Positions 1 to 6,224 of a DNA stretch of 8,759 bases are shown in pieces. The stretch comes from Thermofilum sp. (lineage in GTDB: Archaea > Thermoproteota > Thermoprotei > Thermofilales > Thermofilaceae): positions 1 through 8,759 of the forward strand of contig JAJHRM010000103.1 of assembly GCA_020832965.1 (NCBI GenBank), given 5' to 3'. The translations under genes were made by a program, and so were the position numbers. Every line of letters starts with the position of its first letter. Positions within the stretch are counted from its first letter, which is position 1. The notes under the pieces are model-generated. The model saw only the letters and a list, made by a program, of their open reading frames with translations, was not told the origin of the DNA and did not search any database.

Positions 1-14
1 GTGAAGGTTACTTT

Positions 15-983
15 ATGGGAGTGAGGCTACGGATGGTATCGTACGTCTCCGCGTATAGGGCTTATCAGATCGTGAGGGCCCTGCTTCGGGGGAGACCTCT
101 CGCGCTGTCAGATGCGGGCGACGTGGATGGGATAGTGAGTGCCGTGCTTTTCAAGATGGTAGAGCCGAGTGCAGAGATCGTGCTTGCGCACCCACAGGAC
201 GTTTTGAGAAGTCTCGTGCTGAGGAGTGTGTACTGGGACTTTGTTGCAGACCTCCCCTGCCCGGGGAAAGCTAGGCTTAGGGCGGATCACCACAAGACTA
301 ACCCCCCATGCGCAGATGAGGAGTTCTATGATCCATCAGCTCCCGCATCCGCCTACCTGGCGATGAAGGCCCTCTCGCTTGAGGATGATCCTAGGGCTTC
401 AACTCTCGTCAGCCTGGCGATAGAGACCGATACTGCTGATATTAAGTCTCAAGAAGCACTACTGCTTGATTCAGCGGTTAAGGGGGCTGGATATAAGGGG
501 AGGGTGCGCCTCGTACGGCTCCTCGCTGAGGAGGGCCTTGATGCACTGAAGCATGAGGTTGTCCAGGCATGGATCTCGAGGCATGAAGAGGTGAAGGCTC
601 GAACCGAGGCGATTGCAAGCAGGATACCTGTCAAGAGAGCTACCGTGGTAGCCTTTAAGAAGAACTTGAAGCTGGCCTACAGGTACCTGACGATCCTGCT
701 CGAGCGGAGGGGCGCGGAATTCACCCTTGTACTTGTCCCGAGGGACTTCTTCAAGTACAGGGTGTATGCCGGAGCTAAGCCTTCCTCGGGCTTTGATGCC
801 TCCCTGATTGCTAGTCAGCTCGGTGGGGGAGGGCACGAGTTTGCTGCCGGCGCGCTATTCAGGGCACCCACGTTTAATGCAGCTTTGAGAAGAGTCATGA
901 GTGCAGCCAAGGAGCTCTATAACCTTGACAATGATCTCGTTATAGTTTACAGCGAGGAGGAAGTTAGAGAGGAGGGAAAATAA
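15..983 (+). CDS. DHH-family phosphoesterase (RecJ/nanoRNase-like)
   Basis: A 322-residue DHH phosphoesterase, a manganese-dependent phosphodiesterase family acting on nucleotides, short oligonucleotides or single-stranded nucleic acid in the cytoplasm. Visible motifs: motif I SDAGDVDG (residues 32-39, with D36 and D38 as expected metal ligands), motif II VADL (D79), the signature DHH at 91-93, motif IV ETDT (137-140), and the C-terminal DHHA1 glycine motif GGGGHEFAAG (270-279). Both the catalytic and DHHA1 substrate-binding halves are present, so the protein looks complete. The His that many family members carry before the motif I aspartates is absent, as in RecJ-type proteins. ATG at 15 is used here; ATG at 33 is a real alternative, since GGAGTGAGG at 18-26 could serve as its ribosome site. 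The exact substrate (oligoribonuclease, cyclic dinucleotide, or RecJ-like) cannot be told from sequence. It is followed by a T-rich stretch and stands alone on its strand. Confidence 0.85.
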   Translation: MGVRLRMVSYVSAYRAYQIVRALLRGRPLALSDAGDVDGIVSAVLFKMVEPSAEIVLAHPQDVLRSLVLRSVYWDFVADLPCPGKARLRADHHKTNPPCADEEFYDPSAPASAYLAMKALSLEDDPRASTLVSLAIETDTADIKSQEALLLDSAVKGAGYKGRVRLVRLLAEEGLDALKHEVVQAWISRHEEVKARTEAIASRIPVKRATVVAFKKNLKLAYRYLTILLERRGAEFTLVLVPRDFFKYRVYAGAKPSSGFDASLIASQLGGGGHEFAAGALFRAPTFNAALRRVMSAAKELYNLDNDLVIVYSEEEVREEGK

Positions 984-1002
984 TTTTCGTCTTGCGGCGG
1001 AG

Positions 1003-1022
1003 GCGGAGCTTTTTATCTCTTC
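1003..1022 (+). terminator. oligo-T terminator after the DHH gene
   Basis: A GC-rich stretch runs into TTTTT at 1010-1014 followed by a pyrimidine-rich tail, 27 bases past the stop of the DHH gene. Archaeal RNA polymerase stops at such T runs without needing a strong hairpin. It overlaps the stop of the opposite-strand remnant. Confidence 0.4.
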
Positions 1023-1290
1023 CGCATTGAAAGTAGTAGCGCTCCTGCTGTGACTGCTACAGCTGCTACGGCAGCCAGTGCGGCTGTAGAGTGCAACTGC
1101 GCACCACTCTCAGTCTTCTCTCCGGCTCTGTGGCTGTTAGGCCTGTGGAAAGGCTATTAGCATCAACTTCGTATGTTCCGGCACTGGCAGGTGTGTAGGG
1201 GAAAGTTACCGTTGGAGTGGCTCCTGGCTTCGCGCGCGGGGCTTGGGTGGTGGTGGGAGGGGGAGGATGCAACTCAGAAAGAATTGAAGG
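1013..1290 (-). pseudogene. remnant of a surface protein C-terminus (Ig-like + membrane anchor), frameshifted
   Basis: Read on the minus strand directly after the peptidase stop, in the same frame, is a Pro/Thr-rich linker (PPPPTTTQAP) followed by a beta-strand pattern typical of Ig-like domains of archaeal surface proteins (VTFPYTPASAGTYEV, then SLSTGLTATEPE). That frame soon runs into a stop. In another frame, starting near 1112-1125, the text continues as EKTESGAQLHS and then a strongly hydrophobic Ala/Val/Leu helix ending in LLLSMRKR and TAA at 1013-1015: a classic C-terminal membrane anchor with a positive cytoplasmic tail. The switch falls on a GA repeat (GAGAGAAGA on the minus strand), a likely slippage site. 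No signal peptide, start region or main domain is left. I infer a decayed 3' end of a secreted, anchored protein or binding protein; a sequencing error cannot explain the missing N-terminal part. Confidence 0.6.
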
Positions 1291-2931
1291 TTATTTATTT
1301 GGCTCCTCTACCATCTCCAGGAGGAAGTCCTTAAGCATTGTGAAGTATTCCCTAGCGAGTTGCGCGGTGATGTGCTTCAGTTCTTCTCTGGTGCTACTGC
1401 TTAGTTTTCTCGGTATTTCTATGTCGAGGAGCTTTGTTTCCCATCCTGGAACTGTTTTTGTAATCCGGGTCGCGTGGTTTTTACAGCTGGGAGTGCCTTC
1501 TTTTAGCGACTCTTCTAGGAGTTGCAGTTCTTCTATGATTGTGAGTGGGTAGGGATACGCTACGACTGGGTCCTCGAATGCTTCTCCGTACCTGCCGGTG
1601 AACACGGGCTTTGTAAGCATTTTTCTCAAGTGGCGGGCTTCGTCCTCTGTCTTGACGTCTACGTTGTCTAGGAGTTTTAGGAGTTCTAGGGCTTCCTCTA
1701 TGTGCCCGAGCTTCGAGGCTTTTTCTCTCATGGGGGAAATGAGTCTTGAGTAGTCTAGCATTTTCCACTTGTTCGATGCGAATTGCTCAGCTATGTTCTC
1801 GGCGATTCTTACTGCTTCTTCCACCTTCAACCAGTTGACATTCTCCACAACGTCTACGTCGGTATGGTATACTGGTAGCGTGTCCTCGAATGTGTGGATC
1901 GTCAGAGCTGGGTGGCCATGCATTGTGAAGCTGAAGCTGTCAAAGATCACCCGGTCAGGCGTGTACGTGTAGGCGTTGCCAAGCGTTTCCTCTATGCTGT
2001 GGAGCAGGTCGGGTCCAGAGGCTGAGATAGTGATGTTTCCTCCTCCTAGTGTGTCGAAGTTGATGACCAGCCCGAGCTCACTCATTCTTCCCTTTTGCTC
2101 GAGGAGGCTTGTGAAGGAGCGAGATCCCCATATCCAGTACCACGGAGAGTGCCCCGGTGCTCCGTACTCCTCAGCGCCGAAGATTATGTACCCCGCTTTT
2201 TCCCGGTACTTTTCCGCGAGTGAAGCCACAATGGAGAGCCCGAGGACGTTGTCGGTGAAGCCCGAGAGCCACTTGTCCGCGTGAGCGGTGAACACTGGAC
2301 CATCGAGGGTCCCGGCTGCTATGACTCCCGTCTCAGCGGAGTGGCTGATCGATGTCTCGACCTCTAGGTGTACCTTTTCGTTCTTGGAGGCTAGCTCAGC
2401 AAGCTTAAGACCCTCCTCAAGCGAGACGGAGACCGAGGGTACTGCCGGGGGGCTTCCCACAGAAAAGGAGTAGTCCAGGCTTGGGGCGAGGACAATTCTC
2501 CTCCTCCTTCCTGGGTAGGGGTCAACGAATACGACTGCCTCAGCACCCCTCACTGTTGCCCATAGGTACTGCCACGATATCTCGTCTATCTTACTAAACA
2601 TCTTCACGATAGCCACCTTGCCTGCCAGGTCTAATTCCTCGAATTCCCCCTGGAGAATCCTGTCACCAATGTACACCGCCCTCGCGTAAACGCTGCCCGA
2701 GGGGGAGTTAGGCATTGCCACAGCGTTAAATTCTATTTGGCTGGAGGACAGCGAGACTCTTTTCTCGCGCCAGCTCGTACATTTGAAGCTGTACTTCTCA
2801 ACCTGTAACCCGAGGGACTCGAGGAGCCCCCTGAGCTTCTCAAGCACATTCTTCTCCTCGTCGCTACCAGCTACGATGTCCCCAAAACCTAGCTCTCTTG
2901 CGAGCAGCTCTGCATGTCTCCGGGTTTTCAC
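1291..2931 (-). CDS. M28-family zinc aminopeptidase with PA-like insert
   Basis: A 546-residue metallopeptidase of the M28 type, which cleaves amino acids from peptides using two zinc ions. The full ligand set is readable: HAD at 217-219, D227 in GFTDN, the catalytic/ligand pair E254-E255 in IIFGAEEYG, D293 in VINFD, and H356 in PVYHTD. Residues about 75-200 (GKVAIVKMF ... GAEAVVFVDPYPG) resemble the protease-associated (PA) domain often inserted before the M28 core. After the core comes a helical C-terminal extension of roughly 170 residues that I do not recognise. There is no signal peptide or membrane helix, so it should act inside the cell, probably in peptide recycling. The start is GTG at 2931, which lies about 29 bases from a TTTAAC box, fitting a leaderless transcript. 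Its exact specificity is unknown. The gene is divergent from the small gene at 2970 and is followed by a surface-protein remnant. Confidence 0.85.
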   Translation of the reverse strand: MKTRRHAELLARELGFGDIVAGSDEEKNVLEKLRGLLESLGLQVEKYSFKCTSWREKRVSLSSSQIEFNAVAMPNSPSGSVYARAVYIGDRILQGEFEELDLAGKVAIVKMFSKIDEISWQYLWATVRGAEAVVFVDPYPGRRRRIVLAPSLDYSFSVGSPPAVPSVSVSLEEGLKLAELASKNEKVHLEVETSISHSAETGVIAAGTLDGPVFTAHADKWLSGFTDNVLGLSIVASLAEKYREKAGYIIFGAEEYGAPGHSPWYWIWGSRSFTSLLEQKGRMSELGLVINFDTLGGGNITISASGPDLLHSIEETLGNAYTYTPDRVIFDSFSFTMHGHPALTIHTFEDTLPVYHTDVDVVENVNWLKVEEAVRIAENIAEQFASNKWKMLDYSRLISPMREKASKLGHIEEALELLKLLDNVDVKTEDEARHLRKMLTKPVFTGRYGEAFEDPVVAYPYPLTIIEELQLLEESLKEGTPSCKNHATRITKTVPGWETKLLDIEIPRKLSSSTREELKHITAQLAREYFTMLKDFLLEMVEEPNK

Positions 2932-2936
2932 AAATA

Positions 2937-2946
2937 CTAATAAAAG
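2937..2946 (+). promoter_or_regulatory. TATA box for the small gene/lhr direction
   Basis: CTAATAAAAG with an A-rich upstream flank. Its centre is about 28 bases before GTG at 2970, the expected distance for a leaderless archaeal transcript. The box lies just outside the GTG start of the divergent peptidase gene. Confidence 0.45.
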
Positions 2947-2956
2947 CGTGATTCGT

Positions 2957-2969
2957 GTTAAACGTTTCT
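2957..2969 (-). promoter_or_regulatory. BRE/TATA for the peptidase gene
   Basis: On the minus strand, AGAAACG followed by TTTAAC forms a BRE/TATA-like element whose centre is about 29 bases upstream of the GTG start at 2931. No ribosome site lies between, consistent with a leaderless mRNA. Confidence 0.45.
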
Positions 2970-3167
2970 GTGAGTGGGGAGGCTAAAGGTAAACTTGAGA
3001 GGGCTCTCGACAGCGTCGATTATGCAATTGACCTGCTCCGCGACGCCGCGGACGCAGACCAGGTGCTGGCAGAGCTGCTTGAGGATATTCTCTACCACCT
3101 GGAGGAGGCTGCTGACGCTCTAAGCGCCTTAATCGAAAAGAGGAGGGGGGTCCGGGAAAAAGCTTAA
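2970..3167 (+). CDS. small acidic helical protein of unknown function
   Basis: I do not recognise this family. The product is about 65 residues (70 if GTG at 2955 is the start), almost entirely alpha-helical by composition, with heptad-like spacing of Leu, Ile and Ala and many Asp/Glu (for example IDLLRDAADADQVLAELLED), ending in a basic tail (EKRRGVREKA). It could be a helical hairpin or coiled-coil dimer. There are no cysteines, membrane helices or catalytic motifs. GTG at 2970 is preferred because a TATA-like box sits about 28 bases upstream. Codon use matches its neighbours (AGG, GAG, CTC, GCC), and both frame and amino-acid pattern look coding. It ends 38 bases before the ATG of the helicase gene and points the same way, so the two could share a transcript; whether they work together is not shown. 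Confidence 0.6.
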   Translation: MSGEAKGKLERALDSVDYAIDLLRDAADADQVLAELLEDILYHLEEAADALSALIEKRRGVREKA

Positions 3168-3170
3168 TTA
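3154..3170 (+). promoter_or_regulatory. possible BRE/TATA for the lhr-like helicase gene
   Basis: GGGAAAAA followed by GCTTAATTA overlaps the stop codon of the small upstream gene. Initiation about 26 bases on (near 3193) would leave a 13-base leader before ATG 3206 with no clear ribosome site. A second T-rich box, CTTTTTAACG (3187-3196), is too close to the ATG to serve as its TATA and may be a weak terminator instead. Confidence 0.35.
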
Positions 3171-3205
3171 CATCGCGGCTGGGTGGCTTTTTAACGTTAC
3201 GCACG

Positions 3206-5884
3206 ATGAGCGCTATCAGGATTGCCAAGGAGGAGTACCGGAAGGAGGACGTGCTCAAGGTACTTAACCCTCTCGTTGCGGAGTGGTTTTCCTCGAAGTT
3301 CAGGGACTTGACTCCGCCGCAGAAGTACGCCTTTATACCCATTTACCGCGGCGAAAACGTCCTTGTGTCGAGCCCCACGGGTACGGGGAAGACTCTGGCA
3401 GCCTTCCTCATAGCTATAAGTGAGCTCTTCAACATGGCTGAGAGGGGTGAGCTAAAAGATACCGTCTATGTACTGTACGTTTCCCCGTTAAGGGCGTTGA
3501 ACAACGACATTTACAGGAACCTTGAGGAGCCTTTGATGGAGATAAGGGAGATGGCTGCGAGGAGGGGACTAGAGGTGCCTGAGATAAGGCATGTTGTGCG
3601 TACGGGCGACACGCCTACTTCTCAGAGGCAAAACATGCTAAGAAAGCCTCCACACATACTGATAACCACCCCTGAGACTCTCGCCATAGTTCTCGTGGCT
3701 CCGAAGTTTAGGGAGAAGCTTAGGTCTGTTAAGTGGGTCATTGTTGATGAAATCCACAGCCTGGCTGAGAGCAAGCGCGGAGCCCACTTATCGCTTTCTC
3801 TCGAGAGGCTTCGGGAGTTCACAGGAAGGGACTTTGTCAGGATCGGTTTGTCTGCTACGATCAACCCATTGGAGGAGGTCGCTAAGTTCCTCGTTGGTTT
3901 CAATGATGATGGATCGCCTAGACCCTGCCTCATAGTTGATGCCAGGTATTCTAAGAGGAAAACGATGAGGGTGGTCTCGCCTGTTCGAGACCTGATCTAC
4001 ACGCCAGTGCAGGAGGTCACGGGGAAAATGTATGAGGCTCTCTACGAGATCATCAAGCAGCATAGAACCACTTTAATATTCACCAATACGCGGAGCGGCA
4101 GCGAAAGGGTGGTTTTCCACCTGAAGCAGCTGGCCAGGAAGAGGGGGGACTTCCCCGAGGAGGCTATCGCGGCTCACCACAGCTCCCTCAGTAGGAACGT
4201 GAGGCTGGATGTAGAGGAGAAGCTGAAGAGGGGGGAGTTAAAGGCGATTGTCAGTAGTACGAGCCTTGAGCTCGGGATAGACATCGGGTATATTGACGTC
4301 GTGGTCCAGGTTGGCTCGCCCAAGAGCGTTACGCGCTGCCTTCAGAGGATCGGTAGGAGTGGGCATAAGCTCCACGAGACGAGTAAGGGGGTGATGATCT
4401 GCGTGGACAGGGATGATCTAGTTGAGGTGGCGGTTATGACGCGGGAGGCTTACAGGCACCACTTAGACAAGATTCACATACCCAGGAACCCCCTCGATGT
4501 ACTGGCTCAGCACATCGTCGGCATGGCTATCGAGAGGAAGATGAGCGCGGAGGAAGCTTTCAGGATCGTTAAGAGGAGCTACTCCTTTAAGGATCTGGCG
4601 TGGGAGGATTTCGAGAATACGTTGAGGTTTCTTTCAGGAGGCTACGGGGAGCTCGAGGAGTACAAGGTTTACGGCAAGATCTGGTACGACCCGGATGAAA
4701 GAGTTTTTGGGAGGAGGGGGAAGTACGCCAGAGTTATCTACACGCTGAACGTCGGCACGATCCCGGACGAGGTGAGTGTAAGGGTTTTAACTGTTGATAG
4801 GAGGTATGTGGGGAACATCGAGGAGGAGTTCCTCGAGAGGCTGATGCCTGGAGATAGGTTTGTCCTCGGGGGGAGGGTTTACGAGTTCGTTAGGAGCGAT
4901 GGCTTAGTCGCCTATGTTAAGCCCGCGTTTGACCAGAAGCCAACGATTCCAGCGTGGTTCAGCGAAATGCTGCCCTTAAGCTACGACCTAGCTCTGCGCG
5001 TTGGAGAGTTTAGGGAGAAAATGTTTGAGTGGATTTCGAGCGGGAGGAGTAGGGAAGAAATAAAAGAGTACCTGGTGAGGGAGTGCAAGGTAAACGATGC
5101 GGGGGCTGAAGCGATAATATCCTACTTTGAGGAAGAATACTTCTTGCTGAAATCTCTTGGGGTCGATAGGTTCCCAAGCCACAGAGTTATCCTGACAGAG
5201 AAGTATTGCGACGAAGTTGGAAGGATCCACCACGTCTTTCACACGCTGTACGGGAGGAGGACGAATGACGCACTCTCCCACGCGTTGGCCTATCTCGCCT
5301 CTAGAAAGGCTGGCTCGAACATCGGGTTAGCGGTCCATGACAATGGCTTTGCATTGATTTATCCCCCAGGCGTAAACGTGGACGTTTCACTGAGAGACGT
5401 AAAGCCAGAGGAGCTAGAGGAGTACCTGAAGAAATCTATTTTTAACACGGAGCTCATGAAGAGAAGGTTCCGCCACGTCGCCACTCGTGGATTAATGATC
5501 TTGAGAAACTACAAAGGGCACGAGATAAGTGTAGAGAAGCAGCAGCTAAACGCCAGCACTTTGCTTCGAGTAATCAGGAAGTGGGAGGACTTCCCGATCC
5601 TCAAGGAGACATACAGGGAGATACTTGAAGACTACATGGACATCGAGCATGCAAGGGAGGTTTTAGAAAAGGTGCATAGCAATGAGATCGAAGTAGTGGA
5701 TGTCGGGATGCTGGATACTCCCACCCCCTTCGCCTACAACATCGTACTGGAGGGGCTGAGCGACATAGTGCTAATGGAGGACAAGAGGACGCTGATTGCC
5801 AAGTTCCATGAGGAGCTAATGAGGAAGATAGAGAAAGCGCGCGCTAAACAAATTTTAGCCATCTTCCCCGAAGATGGTAAATAA
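3206..5884 (+). CDS. lhr: Lhr-like superfamily 2 ATP-dependent helicase
   Basis: An 892-residue helicase of the Lhr family, 3'-5' nucleic-acid helicases and strand annealers implicated in archaeal DNA repair and RNA handling. In order: Q-motif-like LTPPQ (35-39), Walker A SPTGTGKT (56-63), TTPETL (154-159), DEIH Walker B (181-184), SAT (216-218), IFTNTRSG (291-298), motif V TSLELGIDIG (352-361) and motif VI QRIGRSGH (380-387). These two RecA-like domains are followed by the winged-helix and Lhr core region, and near residues 720-790 by a stretch matching the DEAD/H-associated domain (PPGVNVDVSL ... RRFRHVATRG). The length fits the archaeal Lhr-core proteins, far shorter than the ~1500-residue enterobacterial Lhr. 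ATG at 3206 is the first good start; the family's conserved VLNPLVAEWF segment begins near residue 19, so little is missing. Archaea often have two paralogues (aLhr1, aLhr2); I cannot assign which. The small helical gene lies just upstream. Confidence 0.93.
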   Translation: MSAIRIAKEEYRKEDVLKVLNPLVAEWFSSKFRDLTPPQKYAFIPIYRGENVLVSSPTGTGKTLAAFLIAISELFNMAERGELKDTVYVLYVSPLRALNNDIYRNLEEPLMEIREMAARRGLEVPEIRHVVRTGDTPTSQRQNMLRKPPHILITTPETLAIVLVAPKFREKLRSVKWVIVDEIHSLAESKRGAHLSLSLERLREFTGRDFVRIGLSATINPLEEVAKFLVGFNDDGSPRPCLIVDARYSKRKTMRVVSPVRDLIYTPVQEVTGKMYEALYEIIKQHRTTLIFTNTRSGSERVVFHLKQLARKRGDFPEEAIAAHHSSLSRNVRLDVEEKLKRGELKAIVSSTSLELGIDIGYIDVVVQVGSPKSVTRCLQRIGRSGHKLHETSKGVMICVDRDDLVEVAVMTREAYRHHLDKIHIPRNPLDVLAQHIVGMAIERKMSAEEAFRIVKRSYSFKDLAWEDFENTLRFLSGGYGELEEYKVYGKIWYDPDERVFGRRGKYARVIYTLNVGTIPDEVSVRVLTVDRRYVGNIEEEFLERLMPGDRFVLGGRVYEFVRSDGLVAYVKPAFDQKPTIPAWFSEMLPLSYDLALRVGEFREKMFEWISSGRSREEIKEYLVRECKVNDAGAEAIISYFEEEYFLLKSLGVDRFPSHRVILTEKYCDEVGRIHHVFHTLYGRRTNDALSHALAYLASRKAGSNIGLAVHDNGFALIYPPGVNVDVSLRDVKPEELEEYLKKSIFNTELMKRRFRHVATRGLMILRNYKGHEISVEKQQLNASTLLRVIRKWEDFPILKETYREILEDYMDIEHAREVLEKVHSNEIEVVDVGMLDTPTPFAYNIVLEGLSDIVLMEDKRTLIAKFHEELMRKIEKARAKQILAIFPEDGK

Positions 5885-6046
5885 CTTCCAGGATATGTTT
5901 ATAGCGCGCTGCTTTACAACCTCGCCTACAGTTTCTTTGCGCGCATGATAAGAGAGGAGTCGGACGACTACACGGCGATGGCAGCGAGGGTCCTCGATGC
6001 CATGAGGAAGTGGCTGGAGAAGCACCAAAACCCCTTGACGCGCTAG
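5885..6046 (+). pseudogene. coding-like tail after lhr; micro-ORF or gene remnant
   Basis: Directly after the lhr stop, in the same frame, 53 codons run without a stop to TAG at 6044-6046. The translation reads like real protein: a hydrophobic stretch (YVYSALLYNLAYSFFARM) followed by a charged amphipathic helix (RVLDAMRKWLEKHQNPLTR). The only ATG near the beginning, at 5945, gives a 33-residue peptide starting MIREESDDYT. No ribosome site precedes it. Codon use (AGG, GAG, GTC, AAG) is like the neighbouring genes. I do not recognise the source. It may be the 3' end of a lost gene, a true microprotein, or a former C-terminal extension of the helicase cut off by the TAA at 5882-5884; the first looks most likely, as the helicase already has a full-length C-terminus. 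Confidence 0.35.
5896..5906 (+). promoter_or_regulatory. possible TATA box upstream of the candidate RNA
   Basis: TGTTTATAG is the only TATA-like sequence between the end of lhr and the GC-rich folded region. Initiation would fall near 5928, upstream of ATG 5945 and of the hairpins that start near 6044. Weak, supported only by the motif. Confidence 0.2.
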
Positions 6047-6203
6047 CCGTCCCCCCTGCGGGCGAGGAGAAAGCCTCCAGGGGGCTCCCGCGCGCGGGAC
6101 CGAGGAGGGAGTGAAGCCCGGCAACGGGCAGACCCCATGACACCCAAGCCCCCAGCAGCAACTGGGGGTGAGGGGGCACCCCGACCGAAAATGACGGGCG
6201 CTA
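6044..6203 (+). ncRNA. candidate structured RNA with GNRA hairpin and kink-turn
   Basis: A very GC-rich stretch without a convincing reading frame, foldable by eye. Hairpin A: CCCCCTG 6052-6058 with CAGGGGG 6078-6084, a 5-base bulge, then GAGG 6064-6067 with CCTC 6074-6077. Hairpin B: CCCG/CGGG within 6087-6098. Hairpin C: GCCCG 6116-6120 with CGGGC 6125-6129, closed by the GNRA tetraloop GCAA. Below C lie an A-A mismatch and tandem G-A/A-G pairs (6113-6114 against 6131-6132), a 3-base bulge AGT and a GGG/CCC stem (6107-6109 with 6133-6135), the layout of a kink-turn bound by archaeal L7Ae. Hairpin D: CCCCCAG 6149-6155 with CTGGGGG 6162-6168. Ends: CCGTC 6047-6051 can pair with GACGG 6193-6197. 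The GNRA loop and k-turn exist only on the plus strand. It is not a recognisable tRNA, SRP RNA or RNase P RNA. Oligo-T runs follow at 6239-6253. Confidence 0.45.
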
Positions 6204-6224
6204 TGAGGGTGCGCGCGCAAGTTC

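Noticed and set aside
1217..1552. Plus-strand reading frame opposite the peptidase 3' end
   Set aside because: It is antisense to well-supported peptidase codons and the anchor remnant, has a Ser/Phe/Val-rich shadow composition and no promoter.
6044..6203. RNase P RNA
   Set aside because: Some stretches recall its conserved regions (GAGGAGAAAG, GGAGTGAA, a CCAAGCC segment), but the universal P4 helix cannot be formed: the 3' part has ACCGAAAATGACGG instead of an ACAGAA-x-GGCUUA type sequence pairing with the 5' motif. A covariance search would settle it.
6044..6203. SRP RNA, tRNA, or box C/D or H/ACA guide RNA
   Set aside because: No SRP domain IV loop, no T-loop or acceptor pattern, no CTGA box D with a matching box C, and no guide pocket with a correctly spaced ACA after a full hairpin.
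5844..6220. Long minus-strand reading frames over the GC-rich stretch
   Set aside because: Their Pro/Ser/Arg/Gly-rich text without domain pattern arises from stop-poor GC-rich DNA; two overlapping frames are equally open and they run into the 3' end of lhr.
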